In this document: one piece after another, positions 1 through 7,198 of the stretch
Position numbering within the stretch: position 1 is the first letter of the stretch
How the letters are laid out: each line of letters opens with the position of its first letter
Source of the DNA: an uncultured Kiloniellales bacterium
GTDB lineage: Bacteria > Pseudomonadota > Alphaproteobacteria > Kiloniellales > JAKSDN01
Assembly: GCA_947259625.1 (NCBI GenBank)
Contig: CAMYMY010000228.1
Coordinates: 1 to 12,660, forward strand
Length of the DNA stretch: 12,660 nt
Reading direction: 5' to 3'
The notes under the pieces: model-generated
What the model was told of the DNA's origin: nothing
Seen by the model: only the letters and a program-made list of their open reading frames with translations
Databases searched by the model: none
Position numbers and translations under genes: made by a program

Positions 1-330
1 ACCGTGGGCCTCGACCACAACTTCCAGGTCGTGGGCAACAAGCTCTTTATCGCCTCCTACACCTCGGGCACCCGGGTTCTGCAGATCGGCCGGGACGGCT
101 TTGACGACGTCGTACTCGAGGAGGTCGGCACCATGGACACCGAGCCGCGCCTGCCGGGCAAGATCCTCAACATCAAGCAGGAGGAGAAGTTCGGTAACGC
201 CTTCCTCGGCCAGTGGGGCATGTTCGTGTTCGAGGACAGCGGCACGATCATCGCCTCCGACCTCAACAACGGCCTCATCGTGATGCGCGAGAGCGACGTG
301 CCCTGCAAGGGGATCAAGTGCAGTCGATGA
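1..330 (+). CDS. LVIVD / choice-of-anchor B-like protein, C-terminal fragment
   Basis: This is the last 109 residues of a gene whose start lies left of the window. The frame is open from base 1, so the GTG at 4 is probably internal. The sequence reads like the end of an LVIVD-repeat beta-propeller protein of the choice-of-anchor B type: a GLDHN-type blade start, an SYTSGTRVLQI blade strand, then a WGMFVFEDSGTIIASDLNN stretch followed by GLIVMRE. Known relatives are secreted or surface proteins whose repeats form a propeller; their exact role is usually unknown. The tail ends in a short cysteine-containing segment (PCKGIKCSR). A strong hairpin terminator lies about 75 bases after the stop, so the transcript ends here and the following dehydrogenase is a separate unit. 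The family call comes from the blade pattern alone; the signal peptide and most repeats are out of view. Confidence 0.7.
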   Translation, partial: TVGLDHNFQVVGNKLFIASYTSGTRVLQIGRDGFDDVVLEEVGTMDTEPRLPGKILNIKQEEKFGNAFLGQWGMFVFEDSGTIIASDLNNGLIVMRESDVPCKGIKCSR

Positions 331-404
331 CGAGATCGGGCTTTACGGAACGCTTCGATGAGCGCGTTTCTCAGACCCTGTCCTGAGCCGAACGCGTTTC
401 GACT

Positions 405-451
405 CCGCAGCCGCGGCGACCTTTGACGCGTCCCCGCGGCTGCGGCCTTTT
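405..451 (+). terminator. Rho-independent terminator after the LVIVD gene
   Basis: A perfect 12-bp GC-rich inverted repeat, CCGCAGCCGCGG at 405-416 and its complement at 434-445, encloses a 17-base loop. It is followed by CC and then TTTT at 448-451. The inner loop can extend the stem with GAC/GTC pairs after one mismatch. It sits 75 bases downstream of the preceding stop codon on the same strand, as expected for an intrinsic terminator. The U-run is short. Confidence 0.75.
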
Positions 452-456
452 ATCCC

Positions 457-604
457 ATCTTGCGTGGCTTCGCGCAGCGGACAGGCCGGCCTTCTGCTAT
501 AAGGGACCTCCCACCATCGGCCGAGTAGGGATCTTGCGTGGCTTCGCGCAGCCCACAGGCCGGCCTACTGCAATAAGCGACCTCCCACCATCGGCCGAGC
601 AGGG
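457..604. repeat. Two tandem copies of a 74-bp repeat
   Basis: Copy 1 is 457-530 and copy 2 is 531-604, directly abutting. Aligned by eye they differ at six positions (copy positions 23, 24, 37, 42, 48 and 70), about 92% identity. Each begins with ATCTTGCGTGGCTTCGCGCA, contains the palindrome GGCCGGCC and a TATAAG or AATAAG element, and ends with CATCGGCCGAG then T/C and AGGG. The second copy ends 13 bases before the ATG of the alcohol dehydrogenase gene, so the array forms its leader or promoter region. No protein-coding function is apparent, and its role is unknown. Confidence 0.85.
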
Positions 605-617
605 ACGGGAGGGTCCA

Positions 618-1778
618 ATGACCGCCAGGATCATCACGCCGCGCCAGCTCTTGATCGGCGGTGGCGCCGTACGCCGGCTTGCCGACGTCCTTGCGGGCCT
701 TGGCCTCGGCCGGCCGCTGGTCGTGACCGATCCTTACCTGATCGAGATCGGCAAGCTGGAGATTCTGGCCGGCATCCTGGACGGCGCCGGCATTCCCTGG
801 GACGCCTTCTCGGAGATTCGCGAGGAGCCAACGACCGACATCGTCGCCGCGGCGCTGGCCAAGCTCGAGGCCGGCGACTACGACTGCCTGGTCGGCTTCG
901 GCGGCGGCAGCCCGATCGACACCGCCAAGGCGGTCTCGATCCTGGCCCGGGGCGGCGGAAAGATGCGCGACTACAAGGTGCCGCGGCAAAACGACGCGCT
1001 CGGCCTGCCGGTGATCGCGGTGCCGACCACGGCGGGCACCGGGGCGGAGGTCACGCGCTTCGCCGTCATCACCGACACCGAGACCGACGAGAAGATGGTG
1101 ATCACGGGCGAGGCCTGCGTCCCGCTGGCCGCCCTGGTCGACTTCGAGCTGACCTTCACGGTCTCGGCCCGCACCACGGCGGACACCGGCCTCGACAGCC
1201 TGACCCACGCGATCGAGGCCTATGTCAGCCGCAAACGGCACCCCTACTGCGACAACGCCGCGCTGGCCGCCATGGCGCGCCTCTCGCGGCACATCCGCAC
1301 CGCCACCGCTGAGCCCGAGCACGCCGAGGCGCGCGAGCAGATGATGCTGGGCGCAAACCAGGCCGGCACGGCGTTCTCCAACGCCAGCGTTGCCCTGGTG
1401 CACGGCATGAGTCGGCCGATCGGCGCGTTTTTCCACGTCGCCCACGGCCTGTCCAACGCCATGCTCCTGCCGGCTGTGACTCGCTTCTCGGCCCCGTCCG
1501 CCCTGCCGCGCTACGCCGACTGTGCGCGGGCCATGGGCCTCTGCGATGCGGGCGTCGGCGACCAGGCCGCGGTCGCCCAGCTGCTCGAGGAGCTGCAAAG
1601 CCTCAACCGCGACCTCGAGGTGCCGAGCCCCAAGGCCTACGGCATCGACGAGGCGCGCTACATGGAGGTCGCGCCCACCATGGCCGAGCAGGCGCTGGCC
1701 AGCGGCTCGCCCAACAACAACCCGCGGGTCCCCGACGCCGGGGAGATCGTCGCGCTCTACAAGCAGGTCTATGCCTGA
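618..1778 (+). CDS. Iron-containing alcohol dehydrogenase
   Basis: This encodes a 386-residue NAD(P)-dependent group III (iron-type) alcohol dehydrogenase, which oxidises a primary or secondary alcohol to an aldehyde or ketone, or does the reverse. The length matches the family (about 380-390). The nucleotide-binding GGGS motif is at residues 95-98, followed by PIDTAKA. A PTTAGTGAEVT segment follows near 134-144. The four metal ligands expected by analogy with E. coli FucO are all present: D193 and H197 in DSLTHAIEAY, H262 in VHGM and H276 in AHGL. The frame is open upstream to 423, but that stretch is the 74-bp repeat array. The ATG at 618 follows a GGGAGGG Shine-Dalgarno-like run and gives the family's normal N-terminus (TPRQLLIGGGA). 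It appears monocistronic. The substrate cannot be told from sequence; relatives act on lactaldehyde, 1,3-propanediol, butanol or hydroxyacids. Confidence 0.93.
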   Translation: MTARIITPRQLLIGGGAVRRLADVLAGLGLGRPLVVTDPYLIEIGKLEILAGILDGAGIPWDAFSEIREEPTTDIVAAALAKLEAGDYDCLVGFGGGSPIDTAKAVSILARGGGKMRDYKVPRQNDALGLPVIAVPTTAGTGAEVTRFAVITDTETDEKMVITGEACVPLAALVDFELTFTVSARTTADTGLDSLTHAIEAYVSRKRHPYCDNAALAAMARLSRHIRTATAEPEHAEAREQMMLGANQAGTAFSNASVALVHGMSRPIGAFFHVAHGLSNAMLLPAVTRFSAPSALPRYADCARAMGLCDAGVGDQAAVAQLLEELQSLNRDLEVPSPKAYGIDEARYMEVAPTMAEQALASGSPNNNPRVPDAGEIVALYKQVYA

Positions 1779-1819
1779 GCGGGAAAGCGTCTGGTTTGGG
1801 TGTGGGAAAACGAATACCC

Positions 1820-1848
1820 TTGGCGACCAGAAAACCCTTCCCTAATAC
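1820..1848 (+). promoter_or_regulatory. Possible sigma-70-type promoter for the acidic protein gene
   Basis: TTGGCG at 1820-1825 and TAATAC at 1843-1848 are separated by 17 bases, in a locally A/T-richer patch between the dehydrogenase and the acidic protein gene. A start site near 1855 would give a leader of about 55 bases to the ATG at 1910. The matches to consensus are partial (about 4/6 and 3/6), so this is tentative. Confidence 0.35.
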
Positions 1849-1909
1849 ATAGCGTAATTCCGGCGGTCACTCTCCTGGCGCCGACGCGATCTTTGAAAGG
1901 GGCCAAGAA

Positions 1910-2368
1910 ATGACTGAGCCGCTGGACCGGGACGATGTAGTCGGACTCTTGAAGAGATTGGGCGGCGACCGGGACGAGGACGTGCTGGAGGCCGCGCGCC
2001 AGGTGCATGTCCTGATCACCGCCGCCGGTATGACCTGGGAGGAATTGCTGGTACCGGACGAAGCCGCCGGCGACGGCGATGACGGCGATGACAGCGACGC
2101 CGCCGAAGACCATGACCTCGAGGATGAGGACGCCGCCGCCGAAGACCATGACCTGGCGGATGAGGACGCCGAACCACCCGTCGATAAGTCCAAGAAGAAT
2201 GCCGAATCGCTCGTGCTCATCGACAAGCTGCTCGCCAAGTCCGGTATTTCGGAAGACTTCCGCGAGGAGTTGACGGACTACAAGGCCGACATCGCCGAGG
2301 GCGAGTTCGGGGATGCGGATCACCGATACCTTCGCGCCCTTTACAAGCGGCTTTCGAAGCAGGGCTGA
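1910..2368 (+). CDS. Small acidic hypothetical protein with internal repeat
   Basis: I do not recognise this 152-residue protein. It has three parts. Residues 1-50 look helical (RDDVVGLLKRLGG, then a segment ending TWEELLVPD). A highly acidic linker at about 51-90 is rich in Asp, Glu and Ala. A basic-to-mixed helical C-terminus at about 95-152 ends LYKRLSKQG. The linker contains two 12-residue units, AAEDHDLEDEDA (64-75) and AAEDHDLADEDA (76-87). There is no signal peptide or membrane segment, so it is probably cytosolic. The ATG at 1910 follows an AAAGGGG ribosome-binding site. The gene stands alone, with 131 bases before it and 112 after. The acidic, low-complexity centre suggests a flexible linker between two small helical modules. 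No function can be assigned. Confidence 0.75.
   Translation: MTEPLDRDDVVGLLKRLGGDRDEDVLEAARQVHVLITAAGMTWEELLVPDEAAGDGDDGDDSDAAEDHDLEDEDAAAEDHDLADEDAEPPVDKSKKNAESLVLIDKLLAKSGISEDFREELTDYKADIAEGEFGDADHRYLRALYKRLSKQG
2099..2170 (+). repeat. In-frame 36-bp tandem duplication
   Basis: Two abutting 36-base units, 2099-2134 and 2135-2170, differ at two positions (CTCGAG in the first against CTGGCG in the second). They lie in frame inside the acidic protein gene and encode 12 residues each. The near-identity at the DNA level, including third positions, points to a recent duplication that may vary in copy number between strains. Confidence 0.85.
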
Positions 2369-2480
2369 CGTTTCGTTCGGCTCTGACCGGAGCGTCCGCT
2401 GGCGCCGGCCTTCATGGTTCCCTAAGATTCGCCCCGCAACATGGCGCCCGCCGGACGGCACCGGCTAGGGGAACGTTTGC

Positions 2481-3875
2481 ATGTGGGACAGAGCCTTTGT
2501 GAACCGGCTGCGCAAGGAGCTGCCGGTCTGGGTCGAGCAGGGCTGGGTCGCGGCCGACCGCCAGGCGGCGATCCTCGATCACGCCGCCGCGCGGGCCGAG
2601 CGGCAGACCCGACTGGTGCCGGTCGCGCTCGCCGTGATGGGCGTGCTCGTTTTCGGCGCCGGCGTCATCACGTTCTTCGCCGCCAACTGGGACGCGATGG
2701 CCAAGCCGCTCAAGCTCGCGCTGCTGTTCGGCGGCATGTGGGGCGCCTACGCCGTGGCGGCCCGGGGCCTCGCCCACCAGGCGCTCGGCGCGCGCGTCCT
2801 GGGCCAGGCGCTGACGCTCTTGGGCGTGATCCTGTTCGGCGCCAACATCATGCTGATCGCGCAGATCTACCACATCGACAGCCACTACCCGAACGGCGTC
2901 TTGCTCTGGGCCCTCGGCGCGCTTGCGGTCGCGTACGCCTTGCCCGTGCAGGTCGTCGCGGTCGCGGGTCTGGCGCTCGCGATGCTTTGGAGCGGCATGG
3001 AGATCGGCGATTTCGAGCGCCTGCTGCACTGGCCCTTCCTGGTCGTGTGGGCGCTCTTCCTGGTGCCGATCCTGGGGCGCTCCTGGCGCATCGGGGCGGC
3101 GGCGGCGATGCTCGCGCTGTCGGTCTGGTGTCTGATGACCTTCATACTGTGGTCCTACGACCGGGAGGGCGAGCAGATCTTCCTGCTCCAGGTCTATCTG
3201 CTTGCGGCCATGGCGTTCCTTGTTCTCGGCGCCGCCCTGGAGTCCCGGCCTGCCGTGGCCGCCTTGTCCGTCGTCGTGCGGCGCTTCGCGCTCGTCGGCG
3301 TGCTGCTCTCGGCCCACGGTCTGGTCTACGACGACCTCTACGGCCTGCGGCGCTTGCAGGACCCGGAGCTTAGCTGGGGCACCGAGCGCCTGGCATCGGC
3401 TCCGTACCCTTGGATCGTCGCCACGGTGATCGCCCTGGCGCTGGCCGTCGGTCTGGCGGCCTGGCAGGTCCGGCGGCACGGCGGCGGGCGCGTGGACGGC
3501 TTCGAAAGAATCGGGCTGGCCCTACTCGCCGCGCTCGGTGTCCTTATGCTCGTCAACCTCTTCCTGCCGGCCGGCTACGGCGCCGTGGCCGCGCTTTACG
3601 TTGCCGTCAACCTGATCGTCTTTGCCGGGCTCGTCTGGTTGATCGTCGCCGGCTACCGGGCCGGCGACCGCTTCCAAGTCAATGCCGCCTTCGCGTTCTT
3701 CGCGTTCGGTATGCTGGCGCTCTACTTCAACCACTTCTGGACACTGATGGACCGCTCGCTCTTCTTCATGGGGGGCGGCGCCCTGCTGTTCGCCGGCGGC
3801 TATCTGCTCGAGCGCCAGCGCCGGCGCCTGATCGGCCGGCTCAGCGCGGCCGGCGAGGAAGGAGGCGCGCCATGA
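2481..3875 (+). CDS. DUF2157 domain integral membrane protein
   Basis: This is a 464-residue polytopic inner-membrane protein. Residues 1-45 form a soluble helical N-terminus (FVNRLRKELPVWVEQGWV, then a helix rich in Ala and Arg) typical of DUF2157. It is followed by about a dozen hydrophobic segments, beginning with VPVALAVMGVLVFGAGVITF at about 46-65 and the FFAANWD motif that marks the family. The C-terminus ends in the usual arginine-rich tail (YLLERQRRRLIGRL), expected in the cytoplasm. The ATG at 2481 is preceded by AGGGGAA at good spacing. The stop overlaps the start of the next gene in an ATGA arrangement, so the two are translationally coupled. DUF2157 genes often stand beside a GDYXXLXY gene, as here. 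The biochemical function of the family is unknown. Confidence 0.87.
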   Translation: MWDRAFVNRLRKELPVWVEQGWVAADRQAAILDHAAARAERQTRLVPVALAVMGVLVFGAGVITFFAANWDAMAKPLKLALLFGGMWGAYAVAARGLAHQALGARVLGQALTLLGVILFGANIMLIAQIYHIDSHYPNGVLLWALGALAVAYALPVQVVAVAGLALAMLWSGMEIGDFERLLHWPFLVVWALFLVPILGRSWRIGAAAAMLALSVWCLMTFILWSYDREGEQIFLLQVYLLAAMAFLVLGAALESRPAVAALSVVVRRFALVGVLLSAHGLVYDDLYGLRRLQDPELSWGTERLASAPYPWIVATVIALALAVGLAAWQVRRHGGGRVDGFERIGLALLAALGVLMLVNLFLPAGYGAVAALYVAVNLIVFAGLVWLIVAGYRAGDRFQVNAAFAFFAFGMLALYFNHFWTLMDRSLFFMGGGALLFAGGYLLERQRRRLIGRLSAAGEEGGAP

Positions 3876-4429
3876 GGATCCCACTCCGCCTCGTCGTCGT
3901 TGTGGCGCTACAGACGCTCGCGCTCGTCGGAATGATCGCGATGAAGCAGTGGACGCTCCAGACCGGCACGCCGGTGCTGCTGAAGACCGAGCCGATCGAC
4001 CCGCGCTCGCTGTTCCGCGGCGACTATGTGATCCTGAACTACGCCATCAACGACCTGGCCCAAGGGACGCTCGCCGGGGACGACGGCTTCGAACGGCACG
4101 ACCCGATCCATGTACTGCTGCGCGAGGGTACGCCCTACTGGCAACCCGTCTCGCTGCACCGGGAACGGCCGGAAGTGCCGCCCGGCCACGTCGCGATCAA
4201 GGGCGAGGTGCTCTATTCGGGCAGCATGATGGTCGACGGCGCCCGCTCGGCGACGGTGCGTTACGGCATCGAGAACTACTTCGTCCCGGAGGGCGAGGGG
4301 CGCGCGCTGGAACAGCCCGCAGATGACGAAGAGATTTCCATCCTGGTCGCCGTCGACCGCCACGGCAACGCCGGCATCAAGGCGGTGCTGGTGAACGGCG
4401 AGGTCCGCTACGAGGAGCGGTTGTTCTGA
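3872..4429 (+). CDS. GDYXXLXY domain protein
   Basis: This encodes 185 residues. A single N-terminal hydrophobic segment (RLVVVVALQTLALVGMIAMK, about residues 6-25) would anchor or export it, leaving the rest probably periplasmic. The family-defining motif is GDYVILNY at residues 50-57, preceded by DPRSLFR, which is typical of the family. Further conserved-looking features are HVAIKGEV and the C-terminal IKAVLVNGEVRYEERLF. The start codon lies inside the upstream stop (ATGA at 3872-3875), and a GGAGG ribosome-binding site lies within the end of the DUF2157 gene (3861-3865). An upstream in-frame extension is open but overlaps DUF2157 almost completely, so it is rejected. The pair probably makes one membrane complex; the function is unknown. 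The gene converges on the next one with 32 bases between stops. Confidence 0.87.
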   Translation: MRIPLRLVVVVALQTLALVGMIAMKQWTLQTGTPVLLKTEPIDPRSLFRGDYVILNYAINDLAQGTLAGDDGFERHDPIHVLLREGTPYWQPVSLHRERPEVPPGHVAIKGEVLYSGSMMVDGARSATVRYGIENYFVPEGEGRALEQPADDEEISILVAVDRHGNAGIKAVLVNGEVRYEERLF

Positions 4430-4461
4430 GCTTCCCGCCGGACGCCTGGCCCCGCCGTCCC

Positions 4462-5388
4462 TTACAAGGTGACTCGCCCGGGGCCGGCGATCGTCGGATC
4501 GCTTACGTCCCAGGCAACCGACTCCAGAGCGTAGGGCGCCGCAAGCAAGGCGTCCTCCATGCGCCGCGCATTGCTGTGGTAGACGGTTATCCGGTCGCGC
4601 CCCGGGCACACCGCGCCCGGGCTGGTCGATCCGTGATCCGGGTTGGGCACGGTCAAGTGCTCGGTGTACTCCCAGTCGTAGCGGTCGACGACCTTGGCCT
4701 CGAATTTCTGAAACGTCACGTCGAGTTCGTTCCCGCCCGCCTGGGACACCAACACCACGACCTCCGTGCGCAGCTGGTAGCCCAGGCCCAGGGCGTTGAA
4801 CAAGTCCTTCTCTTCCTGGCCGCCGAAGACCTGCAGTGTCAGGGGCTGCTCGACCAAGGCTTCGTAATGCATGCTCAAGGGGTCGATTCGGTTCCAGTTG
4901 TAGGACCCGGGGTTATCCCAGCGGGGACGGATACCCGCCCAACGGCTTCCGCCGCCCAGCCGCGCCTGTTCCTGGGTGAGATAGACCTTGCGGTGATAGA
5001 GCAGTTCGTCCAGGAGACGGGAATCGGTCTTCAGATAGTCCGGCGCATCGAAGACGAAGATCGGCTGGGCGGTACTCCCGCTTCCCGGGCCCGACCGCGG
5101 CGACAGGTACCGGCGGAGAAACCGCGAGGCGAGCGGCTCGCCGCCCCCCGCGACCGGCCGCGTCGAGACGGCCTGCGCGAGACGCCCATACCACTCCCAG
5201 ACCTGCCGGACCGGCATCGTGCCCAGTATGTCCGCGGCGGCGCAGTCGGCCACGCTCTGCGAAGGAGGGGCCGCGCCGGTGGGTCCGCGCTGCGTTACTC
5301 CGGAAACGCGCCCCTGTGCGAATCCGGCGGCTCCGCCCCGGCTGATGGCCATCCCGGGAGCGAGAAGGTCCGGCGAGTCGTTCGACAT
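4462..5388 (-). CDS. Hypothetical protein, unrecognised family
   Basis: A 308-residue protein with no signal peptide or membrane segment visible. Residues 1-50 are Gly/Ala/Pro-rich and probably disordered. The rest looks like a globular domain: ILGTMPVRQVWEWYGRL (54-70), FVFDAPDYLKTDSRLLDELL (111-130), WDNPGSYNWNRIDPLSMHYE (157-176), EEKDLFNALGLGYQL (192-206) and KFEAKVVDRYDWEYTEHLTVP (starting about 228). The DLFNALG...VVDRYDW layout loosely recalls proteins such as DUF6402 found near type VI secretion or toxin loci, but the likeness is too weak for an assignment. The ATG at 5388 has a GGGAGG ribosome-binding site 10 bases upstream. It is divergent from the membrane-protein gene at 5484, with 95 bases between them. 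Codon use matches the neighbours. Confidence 0.8.
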   Translation of the reverse strand: MSNDSPDLLAPGMAISRGGAAGFAQGRVSGVTQRGPTGAAPPSQSVADCAAADILGTMPVRQVWEWYGRLAQAVSTRPVAGGGEPLASRFLRRYLSPRSGPGSGSTAQPIFVFDAPDYLKTDSRLLDELLYHRKVYLTQEQARLGGGSRWAGIRPRWDNPGSYNWNRIDPLSMHYEALVEQPLTLQVFGGQEEKDLFNALGLGYQLRTEVVVLVSQAGGNELDVTFQKFEAKVVDRYDWEYTEHLTVPNPDHGSTSPGAVCPGRDRITVYHSNARRMEDALLAAPYALESVAWDVSDPTIAGPGRVTL

Positions 5389-5483
5389 GTGGTCTACACC
5401 TCCCGTTGCCCGACGCGGTTCCGCCAGGATATCATGGCTTCGCCAGACTTGGCCGCCGATTCTTGCGGGCGAAAGGATCTGTC

Positions 5484-6161
5484 ATGAACTCGGTACGACC
5501 GGACCCCAAGCACGGACCTCGAGGATGGCTCGCGGCGCTCGCCCTTGCACCACTGTTCTTCACCTTCGCTTGGCTGGCGGGGGACCTGGCCGGGATGCTT
5601 CCCGACGCCCTGCGGGAGATCGTCGTCCGGCTGCCCGTTCCCTTTGCGACGCTCGTCGCCTCGGCCGCGCTGCTTGGTGCCTCCTTGCGCGGAAGCGATC
5701 GTGCGCGGACGCTCCGCAGGGCCGCCCTTCTGGTGCCGTGCTTTCTGGCGCCCACCGCCTTGCTGCATCCCTGGTCCCTGGCGCCCTCGAATCTGCCGGG
5801 GGGCGTCGGCTGGGGCGGGGTCACGCTGTTCTCCACCTGGCTGACCAAGTACCCCAACTTCGGCCCCGTCAACATCGAGGTCCTGGCCGGGCTCGGCGCC
5901 GTGCTCGTCCTGGGAGTGCTGCCCGTCGTCTTCGCGGGTCTCGTGCTGCGGCGCGCCGGGCGGCTCGTACCCGTTCTGACCATGTTCGTCACGGGGATCG
6001 CCTATGCTCCGGTTCTCATCCGGCTGGATTTGGCCCTGGTCGGCGCCGCCTGGTTCGGTTCCGAGGACCTGTGGCTGCTCTTCCTGATGTACGGTCCCGT
6101 GACCCATTTTCTCGCCGTGGTCTCCATGCTCGCCCTGGCGCTTTCCTTCCGTCGGGAGTGA
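5484..6161 (+). CDS. Hypothetical six-helix membrane protein
   Basis: A 225-residue protein with about six hydrophobic segments: WLAALALAPLFFTFAWLAGD (about 15-34), a second near 50-70, ALLVPCFLAPTALLHPW (about 80-97), a third cluster near 130-155 (LAGLGAVLVLGVLPVVFAGL), one near 163-185 (VPVLTMFVTGIAYAPVLI) and the C-terminal LWLLFLMYGPVTHFLAVVSML. It is therefore an inner-membrane protein of unknown function. The frame is open upstream to an ATG at 5406, but the ATG at 5484 is preferred: AAAGGA lies six bases before it and the extra 26 residues look like translated intergenic DNA. No family recognised. It converges on the decayed livF remnant. Confidence 0.78.
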   Translation: MNSVRPDPKHGPRGWLAALALAPLFFTFAWLAGDLAGMLPDALREIVVRLPVPFATLVASAALLGASLRGSDRARTLRRAALLVPCFLAPTALLHPWSLAPSNLPGGVGWGGVTLFSTWLTKYPNFGPVNIEVLAGLGAVLVLGVLPVVFAGLVLRRAGRLVPVLTMFVTGIAYAPVLIRLDLALVGAAWFGSEDLWLLFLMYGPVTHFLAVVSMLALALSFRRE

Positions 6162-6189
6162 CCTCCGCGAGGCCGGCAAGGTCGTCTGC

Positions 6190-6295
6190 ATCCCCACATA
6201 CCGCGCCTGCAGGTCCTGGTCGGCGGCGAGCGCCGCGGACGTGCGCTCCACATCACGCGGCCCGTCTCGATGCTCGCGCGCCGGTTGGCCGTTGT
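6190..6295 (-). pseudogene. Remnant of a second livF 3' end
   Basis: Read on the minus strand, this stretch encodes pieces of a LivF C-terminus. One frame gives ANRRASIETGRVMWS, matching ADRHTIIEKGHVVWS of the intact LivF. After a one-base loss, the next frame gives AALAADQDLQARYVGM, matching ALAADRDLQSRYLGV. A hand alignment of 6190-6271 with 7273-7355 gives roughly 80% base identity with one gap. The stop codon position is CAG here. Only the last 35 or so codons are recognisable; no Walker or signature motifs are present. It lies directly downstream of the broken hydrolase gene in the same orientation. The relation is clear; how it arose is inference. Confidence 0.8.
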
Positions 6296-6311
6296 CTGTT
6301 TCGCACCGGGC

Positions 6312-7116
6312 CTAGAAGGACGACCGGATCGCCTCCGAGACCTCGGGCGCGCGAAGGTAGCCGTAGGACTTGTGGTAGTTCGCCTTGCCGGCGGGGCTCC
6401 TGTAGCCGTTGATCACGAGGTCGTCCCGGACCTCTACGCCGCGATTGTTGGGCGCGTAATCGCCCGACAGGTGAACATCGGCGGCAACCGGATCGCGCCG
6501 GTCGGCGAAGTTGGTCCAGCGGCGCACCACCGAGGGCGTACGCACGAGGTCGTTCTCCTGGTGGATCTTGTGCTTGACGTGCGGCAGGCCGAGCGGCGAG
6601 CCGATCGTAACGAAGTGGTCGATGACCCGCGGGGGATCCTCCCGACCCAGGGCGCATGATCCGTTTGCCGTTGTGGTCGTCCAGGGCCTTGCGCAGCAGG
6701 CCGCGAAGCTTCTCGCGGATCTCCCGTTTTTCGTAGTAGGTGGCCAAGTCGTCGAGCTTGGCGCGCAGCACCGTGTCGGCGATGCCATCGAAGCCAAAAT
6801 AGCGCTTGGCCAGGTCGAGCGGAGTCGCGGCGGCGTCGGCCAAGCCGGCCACCAAATCGTCCCACCAGCCATCCTTGTAGGTCTTGAGCGGGCCCTCGGC
6901 CTTTCGGTAGGGCTCCTTGTTCTCATCGTCGGGAATCGGCGCCCCATACATCACGTTGGCCCAATAGACGCTTTCGAAACTGAGTAATTTGGAGGTGCGG
7001 CCCTGATTGCGTTCGAGGCCCTCGAGGATCGAGTCCTTCCACCAGCGCTCGAGCGTCTCCGCTTCGGGCTTGTTGGCAAGACCGTGGATACCGATGATTA
7101 CTTGTGATTCAGCCAT
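6312..7116 (-). pseudogene. Frameshifted alpha/beta hydrolase (lipase-like), nucleophile region lost
   Basis: The ATG at 7116 (GGGAGG nine bases upstream) opens a good frame for 154 residues: VIIGIHGLANKP with the HG oxyanion-type motif, then YWANVMYG, a long middle helix region and DDHNGKRIM ending at 6655. Coding then continues in another frame from LGREDPPRV at 6650 to a TAG at 6312, including VIDHFVTIGSPLGLP, TNFADRRDPVA and NYHKSYGYLRAPEV. Members of this lipase-like family carry a strand and HSMG-type GxSxG elbow between these two parts. Here only four bases separate them and no GxSxG is seen in any frame. The acid (ADRRDP) and histidine (NYHKS) regions remain. The gene is thus frameshifted and lacks the nucleophile. 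Without a sequencing error larger than a single indel, it cannot make an active enzyme. Confidence 0.8.
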
Positions 7117-7180
7117 ACTAGCCTCCCAAGAATGGCACCTGCCCAGCCGGGCGCGGACGCAACGGCAGGATAAGGCGATA

Positions 7181-7198
7181 TTGGCCGAGCGGGGCCAA
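7181..7198. repeat. Small inverted repeat upstream of the hydrolase pseudogene
   Basis: TTGGCC at 7181-7186 and GGCCAA at 7193-7198 form a perfect 6-bp dyad with a 6-base spacer. It lies between livF and the hydrolase start, 65 bases upstream of that ATG. It lacks a T-run on either strand, so it is not a terminator of the usual kind. It could be an operator or chance. Confidence 0.35.

Noticed and set aside
370..387. Small CTCAG/CTGAG inverted repeat
   Set aside because: Five-base arms with an 8-base spacer are expected by chance; the real terminator is the 12-bp stem just downstream.
460..503. TTGCGT and TATAAG in repeat copy 1 as a -35/-10 promoter
   Set aside because: The two elements are 32 bases apart, far too long for a sigma-70 spacer, and no better -35 is seen at 16-18 bases.
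423..617. In-frame N-terminal extension of the alcohol dehydrogenase
   Set aside because: It translates the terminator arm and the 74-bp repeats. The ATG at 618 has a ribosome-binding site and gives the normal family N-terminus.
450..1598. Long minus-strand open frame opposite the alcohol dehydrogenase
   Set aside because: Arg/Gly/Asp-rich shadow of a clear plus-strand enzyme gene; typical of high-GC DNA.
2412..3479. Long minus-strand open frame opposite the DUF2157 gene
   Set aside because: Low-complexity hydrophilic product (rich in Q, R, D, H), antisense to a well-supported membrane protein.
3410..3871. N-terminal extension of the GDYXXLXY gene
   Set aside because: Overlaps the DUF2157 coding region almost completely and encodes an Arg-rich shadow sequence; the ATGA start at 3872 is the natural one.
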